Below are positions 32,287 to 40,069 of a stretch of DNA of 64,000 nucleotides, in pieces; within the stretch, counting starts at the first letter, position 1; the number at the start of each line of letters is the position of its first letter. Under the pieces are notes generated by a model. It searched no databases and was not told the origin of the DNA. It saw nothing but the letters and a program-made list of their open reading frames with translations. Position numbers and translations under genes: made by a program. Source of the DNA: Gemmatimonadota bacterium (GTDB lineage: Bacteria > Gemmatimonadota > Gemmatimonadetes > Gemmatimonadales > Gemmatimonadaceae); assembly GCA_016719105.1 (NCBI GenBank), contig JADKAQ010000004.1:62001-126000 (forward strand), in the 5' to 3' direction.

Positions 32287-33072
32287 ATGCCTTCCCTGTC
32301 CCGCCTGGCGTTCGTCTTCACGGGTGCGCTGGCACTCAACGCCTTCACTCCGCAAGCCAGCGATCCACGCCTAACGAACCGCCTCGATCGCGAGACGCGT
32401 GATGCGGTCGACGCGATCATCGAGAGCGCGCGCAAGTCGGGGGTCCCGACCGAGCCGCTCGTCGATCGTGCCCTCGAAGGGGCCAGCAAGCGGGCGACGG
32501 GGTCGCAGATCGTCTCGGTCGTGCGTGGATGGGCCGACGACCTGCGCAAGGCACGGCAGGCGTTAGGCCCCGGGTCGCCCGATGCAGAGGTGGTGGCGGG
32601 AGCGCATGCGCTGCGCAACGGCGTCAATGTGCGTCAGCTCGAGCGGTTGCGCGCCACCAGGAACGGCGTGCGCTACGCGATGGCGCTCGACGTCATGAAC
32701 TATCTCGTCAATCGCGGCGTCCCGGCCGACACCATCTCGCCGGTCATCGTGAACCTGGTGCTCGCCTCGGCGAGTGAGGACCAGTTCGCCAGGCTGCGTC
32801 AGGATGTCGAGCGCGACATCTCCGGCGGCATGTCGGCGGCCACCGCGGCGTCGCTGCGTGGCCAAGGGCTCGAGCGGCAGATCGCGGACGCGACGACCGC
32901 GGCCAATGGCGGGGCTCCGGGGAGCGCGTTACCTTCGGTGCGCGGTTCCACCCGCGCCGGTGATCCAGCGCTCAACCCGACTGCGGTCGGGGCTGTGCAG
33001 GGGAGCAACAACGTCTCTGGTGCCGGTGAGGCACCGGCGGCGCCGCGCGGGAAGCCGAAAAAGCGCCCGTAA
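32287..33072 (+). CDS. Secreted alpha-helical protein of unknown function
   Basis: A 261-residue protein with a short signal peptide (RLAFVFTGALALNAFTPQA). The body to about residue 205 is all-helical: ETRDAVDAIIESARKSGVPTEPLVDRALEGASK, then GWADDLRKARQALG, then YAMALDVMNYLVNRGVPADTISPVIVNLVLAS. The last 55 residues are a Gly/Ala/Pro-rich, basic tail ending GKPKKRP. It begins 3 bp after the E-set regulator and lies before the barrel-like protein, so it belongs to the sigma operon. No known family recognised. Periplasmic location is expected from the signal. Confidence 0.72.
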   Translation: MPSLSRLAFVFTGALALNAFTPQASDPRLTNRLDRETRDAVDAIIESARKSGVPTEPLVDRALEGASKRATGSQIVSVVRGWADDLRKARQALGPGSPDAEVVAGAHALRNGVNVRQLERLRATRNGVRYAMALDVMNYLVNRGVPADTISPVIVNLVLASASEDQFARLRQDVERDISGGMSAATAASLRGQGLERQIADATTAANGGAPGSALPSVRGSTRAGDPALNPTAVGAVQGSNNVSGAGEAPAAPRGKPKKRP

Positions 33073-33102
33073 CCAACCCCACGCCGTATTCCGCCACACA
33101 TC

Positions 33103-34290
33103 GTGCGCGGCGGGGCGCTCTGCCCCGCCGCGCGACTGCTTTGGTGCCTGCTGGTCTCCGCCGTTTCGCCGCTCGGTGCACAGGCACCGGTGCGCACGCG
33201 TGACGTCGGCTTTGCCACGGTCGACTACAGCAACGGGTTGACGTTAGGCGCGCTCACCCTCACCGAGACGCTGGCCCTTGAGCGCGCCTCGGGCTCGCTC
33301 TTCGCCACCGGGCTCGTCTCGCTGTTCAACGACGGGCGCTGGTCGATGCAGGGGGGGCTGACCGGCTCGCGCTTCTCCGCCCCCATTGCCGCCGGTGGGA
33401 TCCTGCGCCCGTGGTTCCGCGCCGTGCGCGGCGAACTCTCGCTCAACACCACCAGCACGGCGCAACAGGGGTTCATGCCCACGTTGCAGCTGTTGAGCCA
33501 GGCGCGCCTCCATCTCCTCGCCGACGACTACTCGGTGCGCGGCGGTGCCGCGATCACGCGAACCTTCGATGGCTTCGCCTGGCGCACCACCGTCCTGGGC
33601 GACGCCGGCGGATGGGCCCGGGTGGGTGACGCCGTGGTCTCGTACACCGCGACCCCCATGCAACTCCAGTACGGCGACGTGCTGGGCGACAACGAGGCGA
33701 CGGTGTCGTGGAGCCGCGGACGGGTGACGTACGACGCCTCGCTAGGCGTGCGACTGGGGGAAGCCCAGCAGGGGACGGCAGGGTGGGGTTCGCTGACGAC
33801 CACCTGGTCGCTGCGCGCCGGCGCCCTCGCGACCGCCAGCGTCGGCTCCTATCCCATCGACCTGATCCAGGGACTCCCCGGCGGACGATACGCCGCCTTC
33901 GCCCTCCGCCTCCCGACGGGAGGACTCAAGGCGCTGCGGGCGCGCCCCGCCCGCCCACTGGCCCCCCCACCGCCCGAGCGACCGGAACTGCCGATCACCG
34001 AACGGCTCGCGCTCGTCATCGGCCCGCCGCTGGATTCTCTCTCGCTTCGCGAAGTGCGCGTCTGGGCGCCGGGGATCCGCACCGTCGAACTCCTAGGCGA
34101 CTTCACCGAGTGGGTCCCGGTTCCACTCATTCGCCAGCCCAACGGCGAGTGGCGCGGTTACTACCACGTCACGCCGGGTATTCACCGCATCAACCTGCGG
34201 CTCAATCGCGAGGAGTTCGACGTGCCGGTGAACCTCGCCAAGGTGAAGGACGAGTTCACCGGCGACGTCGGGCTGATCATCGTCCGATGA
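33103..34290 (+). CDS. Probable outer-membrane protein with C-terminal glycogen-binding-like E-set domain
   Basis: A 395-residue secreted protein from a GTG at 33103 with signal LLVSAVSPLGAQ. Residues about 30-270 are alternating beta strands (TLGALTLTETLALERASGSLFATGLVSLF and similar), suggesting a membrane barrel. A proline-rich linker leads to an E-set domain (about 310-370): VRVWAPGIRTVELLGDFTEWVPVPLIRQPNGEWRGYYHVTPGIHRINLRL. This closely parallels the E-set in the candidate anti-sigma factor at 31669, so both membranes carry the same type of carbohydrate-binding-like module. Last clear member of the sigma operon. Barrel prediction is by eye. Confidence 0.68.
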   Translation: MRGGALCPAARLLWCLLVSAVSPLGAQAPVRTRDVGFATVDYSNGLTLGALTLTETLALERASGSLFATGLVSLFNDGRWSMQGGLTGSRFSAPIAAGGILRPWFRAVRGELSLNTTSTAQQGFMPTLQLLSQARLHLLADDYSVRGGAAITRTFDGFAWRTTVLGDAGGWARVGDAVVSYTATPMQLQYGDVLGDNEATVSWSRGRVTYDASLGVRLGEAQQGTAGWGSLTTTWSLRAGALATASVGSYPIDLIQGLPGGRYAAFALRLPTGGLKALRARPARPLAPPPPERPELPITERLALVIGPPLDSLSLREVRVWAPGIRTVELLGDFTEWVPVPLIRQPNGEWRGYYHVTPGIHRINLRLNREEFDVPVNLAKVKDEFTGDVGLIIVR

Positions 34291-34368
34291 CGGCCGCCGA
34301 TCGAGGAACCGGGGCGCCGTGGCGTGCTCGGCGCGCGACCGACCGCTCCGGCGGGGGACGCTAACGGC

Positions 34369-34992
34369 ATGGCGGGGCTCGTATCGATCGTGCAGTGGGT
34401 GCGCGAGGCGACGGGGCTCGCGCACGCCGAGCGCGTGGCACTGGGCGCGCGCGATCCGTGGCATCGCTTCGACCTCGAACCGCCGCTGCGGGCGTTTGGG
34501 CCAGGGGCGGGCGACTTTCGCGACTACCTGTCGGGGACGTGCCGAGTGCGGCGCGCGACGCCAGCGGAGGTGGCGGAGTGGCTCCTGCACTGCCGGTATG
34601 CCGACGATGCGCACCTCCTCGGCGAGGCGGACCACTGGTTGCACCCGACGACGTTCGAACTGCTGCGAAGCGGCGACTGCGAGGATTTCTCGCTCTGGGC
34701 CTGGCGACAGCTCCTCGAGGCGCGCTACGAGGCCGACTTCGTCGTGGGGGTGCGACGCCTCCCCGACGCGGCAATCGGGCGACATGCGTGGGTGACCTTT
34801 CGCGACGGGGAAGGCGAGTACCTGCTGGACGGTGTGGAGCGATCGCTGTCGCGGATGATTCGCCCGCTGGCCGACGTGCGCGCGCACTACGAGCCGCAGG
34901 TCGGGGTGGGGGCGGCGGGGCGCCGCTTCGTCTTCGCCGGACTGTATCGCGAGGTGTGGGGGAGGGAGCTGCGGCTTCGACCCGGTGGGTGA
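34369..34992 (+). CDS. Transglutaminase-like cysteine peptidase family protein
   Basis: A 207-residue cytoplasmic-looking protein. The transglutaminase-like triad is visible as GDCEDFSLWAW (Cys), GRHAWVTFRD (His) and LLDGVE (Asp), with spacing as in bacterial transglutaminase-like cysteine proteinases. A preceding ATPAEVAEWLLHCRYADD segment fits the helical lead-in. The ATG at 34369 is preferred; a GTG at 34324 would add 15 residues. It follows the sigma operon by about 80 bp and ends in the hairpin at 34992-35022. Catalysis is likely but its substrate is unknown. Confidence 0.78.
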   Translation: MAGLVSIVQWVREATGLAHAERVALGARDPWHRFDLEPPLRAFGPGAGDFRDYLSGTCRVRRATPAEVAEWLLHCRYADDAHLLGEADHWLHPTTFELLRSGDCEDFSLWAWRQLLEARYEADFVVGVRRLPDAAIGRHAWVTFRDGEGEYLLDGVERSLSRMIRPLADVRAHYEPQVGVGAAGRRFVFAGLYREVWGRELRLRPGG

Positions 34993-35022
34993 CGTGGGCC
35001 GGCGAATGGAGGCCGGCCACGT
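34992..35022 (+). terminator. Stem-loop after the transglutaminase-like gene
   Basis: ACGTGG plus CCGGC (34992-35003, one-base bulge) pairs with GCCGG plus CCACGT (35012-35022) around an 8-base loop. It begins at the stop codon. No T tract. The rest of the gap to 35185 shows nothing recognisable. Confidence 0.5.
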
Positions 35023-35185
35023 GAGGCCGACGTACGGGCGGTGTCGCATCGCGGGGGGCGCTTCGCCCCTGCCGAAGAGGCACCGGACCGAGTCGTCGAG
35101 CTCCAGCGCGAGCACTGCGTGGTGCGCGCGCGTAGGAAGGACGGACGATGGGTCGAACGGCAGTGCACATGAGAGCGAGGATGCG

Positions 35186-36997
35186 ATGACCGAAGTGAGC
35201 ACCGCGGGGGGCCCCCCCCAACAACAGCATACCCCCACCGCGCGCGACACGCGGTACCCGAATCGTCCCCACCGTACCCTCGCGTTGCGCACCTTCGCGA
35301 GGTTCGCGGCGGCACTTGCCCTCACCGCCTGCGCCTCCGCCTCGCGGACGACCGACACCGCCACGACGTCGACTTCGTCGTCGTCTCGCCTCGTGGCCGG
35401 CGCCGCACTCCCGCGCACCCGCGCGGAGCGCACCGCATTCCGCGAGACGTCGACGCACGCCGACGTGGTCGCCTTTCTCGACTCGCTGCGCGCGGCAGGC
35501 GCCGCCATCGCGATGGGTTCGATTGGCACGACGACCGAAGGGCGGACGATTCCGTACGTCATCGCCTCGCGTCCGCTCGTGCGCACGCCCGAGGACGCGC
35601 GGCGGAGCGGGCGCCCCGTGGTCTATGTCCAGGGCAACATCCACGCGGGCGAGGTGGAAGGAAAAGAGGCGCTGCAGGCGCTCCTGCGCGACCTCACCGC
35701 CGAGCCGCGGCGCAACGTCCTGGACTCCCTGATCCTGATCGCCGTCCCCATCTACAACGGCGACGGCAACGAGCGATTCGATCATCAGGCACGCAACCGG
35801 GGCGCACAGAACGGTCCCGAGATGGTGGGGCAGCGGCCCAACGCGCGCGGCTTCGACCTCAATCGCGACTACATGAAGGTCGATGCCCCGGAGACGCGTG
35901 CGTCGCTCGCCATGTTCACCGCCTGGGCGCCGCACGTCTTCGTGGACCTGCACACGACCAACGGGTCGTACCACGGCTACAACCTGACCTACTCGCCGTC
36001 GCTCAATTCGGCGGCGGAACTGCCCGGGGCGACGTTCGGCGGCGCCTACGCGCGCGACTCGCTCCTCCCCGACGTCCAGCGCCGGACGCGCGAGCGCCAC
36101 GGCATCACGACCTTCCCCTACGGGAACTTTGCCGGTGACGAAGGGCCGGCCAGCGTCCCCAAGGGATGGCTCACCTACGACCATCGCCCCCGCTTCGGGA
36201 CCAACTACTACGCCCTGCGCGGCGGGATCTCGATCCTCAGCGAGGCGTACTCGCACGATCCGTTCGACGTGCGCGTGAAGGCGACGTACGCCTTCGTGCG
36301 CGAGCTCCTGTCGCTGGTGGCGGAGCGCGGGGGAGTGATCCAGGCGCAGGTCCGGCGCACCGAGGGGACGTTACGCGCGTGGGATCCGGCGCGGGTGGCC
36401 GACGTGCCGGTGCGCGCGCGCCTAACGACGCGCCCCTTCGACGCGGACGTCATCGTCGAGCAACTCGAGCCCTCCACCGACACGGTCGGGCGCGAGCCCG
36501 GCGTGCGGCGCGGCCTGCGGCGCACCGGCCGTTATCGCACTGAGCGGATGCCGGTGTTCGACCGCTTCGAGGCGACCGTGCGTCGCCCGCCGCCCTTCGG
36601 CTACGCCGTCGCCGCGGGCGACACGGGGACGCTGCGCCTGCTGCGCGCGCACGGGATCGAGCTGCACCGCCTAACGGCTGAGTGGGTGGGCGATGCGGGA
36701 CCGCAATGGGTCACCGACTCGGTGTCCATCGCTGCACGCCCGTTCCAGGGACGCCGCGAGGCGCGACTCCTCGGCCACTGGGCTCCGGGCGGGCCGCAAC
36801 GCCTCGCGGCCGGCACGTACCTCGTCCCGGTCGCGCAGCCGTTGGGCGCGGTCGCGATGTACCTCCTCGAGCCCGAAAGCGACGACGGTGTCGCCAATTG
36901 GGACGTCGGTGGACGCGTGAGCGCCCCGCAGGGCGCGCCGCCGCCGATCGTGCGCCTCGCCACCGCCCCGGCGGTGGCGCGCGAACGCGCCCCGTAG
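35186..36997 (+). CDS. Lipoprotein M14-family zinc carboxypeptidase
   Basis: A 603-residue exported peptidase. A basic N-terminus precedes FARFAAALALTAC with a lipobox (Cys49). The zinc site is NIHAGEVEGKEAL (HxxE, about residue 150) with a third ligand His in VDLHTTNG. FDLNRDYMK matches the substrate-binding Asn-Arg of M14. The catalytic Glu probably lies in GISILSEAYS. Residues beyond about 400 form an added beta domain. I chose ATG 35186 because it directly leads into the lipoprotein signal. It probably trims peptides in the periplasm or at the outer membrane. Confidence 0.87.
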   Translation: MTEVSTAGGPPQQQHTPTARDTRYPNRPHRTLALRTFARFAAALALTACASASRTTDTATTSTSSSSRLVAGAALPRTRAERTAFRETSTHADVVAFLDSLRAAGAAIAMGSIGTTTEGRTIPYVIASRPLVRTPEDARRSGRPVVYVQGNIHAGEVEGKEALQALLRDLTAEPRRNVLDSLILIAVPIYNGDGNERFDHQARNRGAQNGPEMVGQRPNARGFDLNRDYMKVDAPETRASLAMFTAWAPHVFVDLHTTNGSYHGYNLTYSPSLNSAAELPGATFGGAYARDSLLPDVQRRTRERHGITTFPYGNFAGDEGPASVPKGWLTYDHRPRFGTNYYALRGGISILSEAYSHDPFDVRVKATYAFVRELLSLVAERGGVIQAQVRRTEGTLRAWDPARVADVPVRARLTTRPFDADVIVEQLEPSTDTVGREPGVRRGLRRTGRYRTERMPVFDRFEATVRRPPPFGYAVAAGDTGTLRLLRAHGIELHRLTAEWVGDAGPQWVTDSVSIAARPFQGRREARLLGHWAPGGPQRLAAGTYLVPVAQPLGAVAMYLLEPESDDGVANWDVGGRVSAPQGAPPPIVRLATAPAVARERAP

Positions 36998-37128
36998 CCT
37001 GCGGGCTCCCCTATATTTCCGCCACCGCGCACGCGGCAATTGCACGTCCCTCGCGCGCTCCCCCTCCTCGGGCGTCGCCGACCGGCCCCACGCGCCCCGC
37101 GCGCCCGTTCTCGTACTCCGCTCGCGTC

Positions 37129-38064
37129 ATGCTCCGTCAGACGTTCCTCTGGTTGTCGCATCAGCAAGGCATCTTCCGATTCGTTCGGAACAACGGGATG
37201 GCCAGGCGCTTCGCCTCGCGCTTCGTCGCCGGCGAGACCATCGACGATGCGGTCGGCGCCGTGCGCGCCCTCAACGCCAGGAAGATCTCGGCGTCGCTCG
37301 ATCTCCTCGGGGAGAGCGTCACCAATGCGGCCGAGGCACGGGCCACCGCCGATCACTATGTGACCCTCCTCGATCGCATCGCCACCGAGGGGCTCGACTC
37401 GAACGTGTCGGTGAAGCTCACGGCGATGGGGCAGGACATCTCCGACACGCTCTGCATCGAGAACATCACCCGCGTCCTCGAGCGGGCCCGCACGCACCAG
37501 ACGTTCGTCCGACTCGACATGGAGGGGAGCGCCTACACCGAGCGGACGTTGCAGCTGTTCGAGGAGCACCTCTTCCCGCGCTTCCCGGAGGAAGTGGGGA
37601 TCGTCCTCCAGAGCTACCTGCGCCGCACCGCGGCCGACGTCTCCAACGCGCTCGACATCCAGTGCCGCGTGCGCCTGTGCAAGGGCGCCTACAAGGAGCC
37701 GGCCACCGTCGCCTTCCCCGACAAGCGTGACGTCGACGCAAGCTACGTGACCGAGATGAAGCGGCTCATGTTGCGCGGCAAGTACCCCGGGGTCGCCACC
37801 CACGACGAGGCGATCATCGCCGAGGCCAAGCGCTACGCCACGGAGCAGGGGATCGCCCGCGACCGGTTCGAGTTCCAGATGCTCTACGGCGTGCGGCGCG
37901 ACCTGCAGGACCAGCTCGTGCGCGAGGGGTACGGCATGCGCGTCTATGTCCCGTACGGCACGCAGTGGTATCCCTACCTCATGCGTCGCCTCGCCGAGCG
38001 CCCGGCCAACGTGGCCTTCATGACGGGGAGCATCATGAAGGAAACGTTCGCTCCGAGGCGTTAG
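37129..38064 (+). CDS. Proline dehydrogenase (monofunctional)
   Basis: A 311-residue FAD enzyme with the PRODH barrel. Signature motifs are SVKLTAMGQDIS, RVRLCKGAYKEP with the FAD-contacting residues, FQMLYGVRRDLQDQL, and YVPYGTQWYPYLMRRLAERPAN, which holds the C-terminal helix-8 arginines that bind proline. It oxidises proline to pyrroline-5-carboxylate and feeds electrons to quinone. It is the small single-domain form; no P5C dehydrogenase gene is adjacent. The upstream sequence CTATATTTCC (37011-37020) is promoter-like. The next small gene starts 2 bp after the stop. Confidence 0.92.
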   Translation: MLRQTFLWLSHQQGIFRFVRNNGMARRFASRFVAGETIDDAVGAVRALNARKISASLDLLGESVTNAAEARATADHYVTLLDRIATEGLDSNVSVKLTAMGQDISDTLCIENITRVLERARTHQTFVRLDMEGSAYTERTLQLFEEHLFPRFPEEVGIVLQSYLRRTAADVSNALDIQCRVRLCKGAYKEPATVAFPDKRDVDASYVTEMKRLMLRGKYPGVATHDEAIIAEAKRYATEQGIARDRFEFQMLYGVRRDLQDQLVREGYGMRVYVPYGTQWYPYLMRRLAERPANVAFMTGSIMKETFAPRR

Positions 38065-38066
38065 GC

Positions 38067-38459
38067 ATGTCCGGCCAGTGGCTCCAACCCGATCACGCGC
38101 TCGGCGATGCCAACACGATCGGCGGGTACATGCGGGTGCATGCGCGCCCCGCCGCTTTCGAGGGATCCGACGGGCTCTCGTACTCCGTGTCGATCGAGGT
38201 CGATGCCACTGGCGAGGCGGCGCGCCCGTTCGGCGCCTACTTCCTCTTCCCGCGCTGGCGACGGATCGGGGCACAGGGGGTCGACGGGCACCTGGAGACG
38301 CCGTTCCTCGCGTGGGGCGAATCGCCCGGCGTGGCGCGTGAGGCGTTAGGCGCGTGGTCCATCAGTGACACGCGCCAGGCGCTCGAGGACGCGATCGCGG
38401 CGCTCGTCGGCGACGCGCCGGCGCGCCGATGGTGGGACGTCATGAAGGACGAGTCCTGA
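38067..38459 (+). CDS. Small conserved-looking protein of unknown function
   Basis: A 130-residue soluble protein with no signal or membrane segment. It has a YSVSIEVDATGEAARPFGAYFLFPRWRRIGAQGVDGHLETPFLAWGE region that looks like a small beta sheet, and a C-terminal helix ending RRWWDVMKDES. It starts 2 bp after the proline dehydrogenase stop, and its stop overlaps the rsgA start (TGATG), so the three genes are one transcription unit. I do not recognise a family. Confidence 0.72.
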   Translation: MSGQWLQPDHALGDANTIGGYMRVHARPAAFEGSDGLSYSVSIEVDATGEAARPFGAYFLFPRWRRIGAQGVDGHLETPFLAWGESPGVAREALGAWSISDTRQALEDAIAALVGDAPARRWWDVMKDES

Positions 38460-39379
38460 TGCCAGTCGGCGTTCCCGGGGTGGTGCTGCAGGGCACGGGT
38501 GGGCAGTGGCAGGTGCGCCTGCCGGACGGGACGACACGGATTGCCGCCCTCCGCGGGCGGGTGAAGCATGGCTCGGTCACCAAGCTGGCCGTGGGGGACG
38601 ACGTGTCGCTCGCGCACGACGCGACCACGGACGCGTGGGCCATCACCGAGATCCTCCCGCGCCGCTCGCAGCTGGCGCGCCGCGCCCCCGGTGGGCACGG
38701 CGAGCGCGTGGTGGTGGCGAACGTCGACCAGGTGGTGGTCGTCTTCGCGATGGTGAAGCCTGAGCCCAACGAGAAGATGCTCGATCGGTTTCTCGTGATC
38801 GCCGAGGCGAACGACGTGGCCGCGCGCGTGGTGATCAACAAGGTCGACCTCGCCCCCCCGGGCGAGGCGGCGCGGCGTTTCGCTCCGTATGCCGAGATCG
38901 GGTATGCGTTGCATCTGACGAGTACGCACACCGGCGCCGGGCTCGCCGAGCTGCACGCGGCGCTGCGCGGACGGATCTCCGCGCTCACCGGTCCATCGGG
39001 CGTGGGCAAGTCGTCGCTCCTCAATGCACTCTATCCCGGCGTCGACCTGCGCGTGGGGGCGATCAGCGAGTCGGTCAACAAGGGACGGCACACCACCGTC
39101 GGCGCCCGCATGCACCCGCTCCCGGATGGCGGCTACGTGGTCGACACGCCGGGGCTGCGCGAAGTGGGGCTCTGGGGGATCGAGGCGCGCGAGCTGGACA
39201 AGTGCTTCCCCGAGTTTGTCCCGACGCTCGCGTCGTGCCGCTTCGCCGACTGCCGCCACCTCGCGGAGCCCGAATGCGGGGTACGCGACGCCCTGGCCGC
39301 CGGGCGCATCTCGCCGTCGCGCTACGAGAGCTACGTCAAGTTGCGCGAGGAAGTCGAGGGCGACAGCCGCGACTGGTAG
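38459..39379 (+). CDS. rsgA: Small ribosomal subunit biogenesis GTPase RsgA
   Basis: A 306-residue circularly permuted GTPase. An N-terminal OB domain (about 1-70) is followed by the G4 motif NKVD, then G1 GPSGVGKSSLLN, then G3 DTPGLRE, the order that defines RsgA/YjeQ. The zinc knuckle is CRFADCRHLAEPEC near residue 265. RsgA proofreads late 30S subunit assembly and is activated by the 30S particle. ATG 38459 overlaps the preceding stop; an upstream start is possible but would lie inside the neighbour. Confidence 0.94.
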   Translation: MPVGVPGVVLQGTGGQWQVRLPDGTTRIAALRGRVKHGSVTKLAVGDDVSLAHDATTDAWAITEILPRRSQLARRAPGGHGERVVVANVDQVVVVFAMVKPEPNEKMLDRFLVIAEANDVAARVVINKVDLAPPGEAARRFAPYAEIGYALHLTSTHTGAGLAELHAALRGRISALTGPSGVGKSSLLNALYPGVDLRVGAISESVNKGRHTTVGARMHPLPDGGYVVDTPGLREVGLWGIEARELDKCFPEFVPTLASCRFADCRHLAEPECGVRDALAAGRISPSRYESYVKLREEVEGDSRDW

Positions 39380-39400
39380 CCCCGCCGGCCGCCCGGACGA

Positions 39401-40036
39401 TCAGGGCGACAGGCGGTCCACGCGCCAGGCCGAGCCGTTCGGCAGGTAGCGCACGCGGTCGTGCAGGCGGCTCTCGCGTCCCTGCCAGAACTCCAACTCG
39501 TCCGGGATGACGCGATAGCCACCCCAGTGCGGTGGGAGCGGGACGTCGCCGTCGGGATAGCTCGCACGCACCCGCTCGACCTCCGCCTCCAGCCAGTCGC
39601 GCCCCGGGATCACGGCGCTCTGCACCGAGGCCCACGCCCCGATCCGGCTCCCCAACGGTCGGCTGCCGAAATACGCCGCCGACTCCTCCACGGCCAACCG
39701 CTCCACCGTGCCACCGATGCGGACCTGGCGCTCGATTTCCTTCCAGAAGAAGCACAGCCCGGCGCGCGGGTTGGCCTCCATGTCGCGCCCCTTGCGCGAG
39801 CGGTAGTCGGTGAAGAAGACGAAGCCGAGCGGCGTGACCTCCTTGAGGAGGACCACGCGCGCCGACGGACGCCCGTCGGCGTCGACGGTCGCCAGCGTCA
39901 TCGCGTTAGGCTCGAGGATCTCGGCTCGGCGGGCCTCGTCGAACCAGCGCATGAACTGGACGATCGGGTCGGGATCGACTTCGGTGAGGTCGAGGGAGGC
40001 GAGGGTGTACTCGCGGCGCAGGTCAGCGAGGCTCAT
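39401..40036 (-). CDS. pdxH: Pyridoxamine 5'-phosphate oxidase
   Basis: A 211-residue FMN enzyme of normal length. MTLATVDADGRPSARVVLLKEV and GFVFFTDYRSRKGRDMEANPRAGLCFFW are the FMN-binding core. SAVIPGRDWLEAEVE and the C-terminal HWGGYRVIPDELEFWQGRESRLHDRVRY with WRVDRLSP are the family signature and substrate-contact regions. It makes pyridoxal 5'-phosphate in B6 synthesis/salvage. It converges on rsgA and lies 33 bp downstream of the hybrid kinase on the same strand. Confidence 0.95.
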   Translation of the reverse strand: MSLADLRREYTLASLDLTEVDPDPIVQFMRWFDEARRAEILEPNAMTLATVDADGRPSARVVLLKEVTPLGFVFFTDYRSRKGRDMEANPRAGLCFFWKEIERQVRIGGTVERLAVEESAAYFGSRPLGSRIGAWASVQSAVIPGRDWLEAEVERVRASYPDGDVPLPPHWGGYRVIPDELEFWQGRESRLHDRVRYLPNGSAWRVDRLSP

Positions 40037-40069
40037 GGGAAGGCGCAGGAAAGGGATGCGGGGCGGTGC

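Noticed and set aside
34361..36256. A minus-strand open frame of over 600 codons across the transglutaminase-like and M14 genes.
   Set aside because: Shadow of two genes with catalytic motifs; no recognisable domain of its own.
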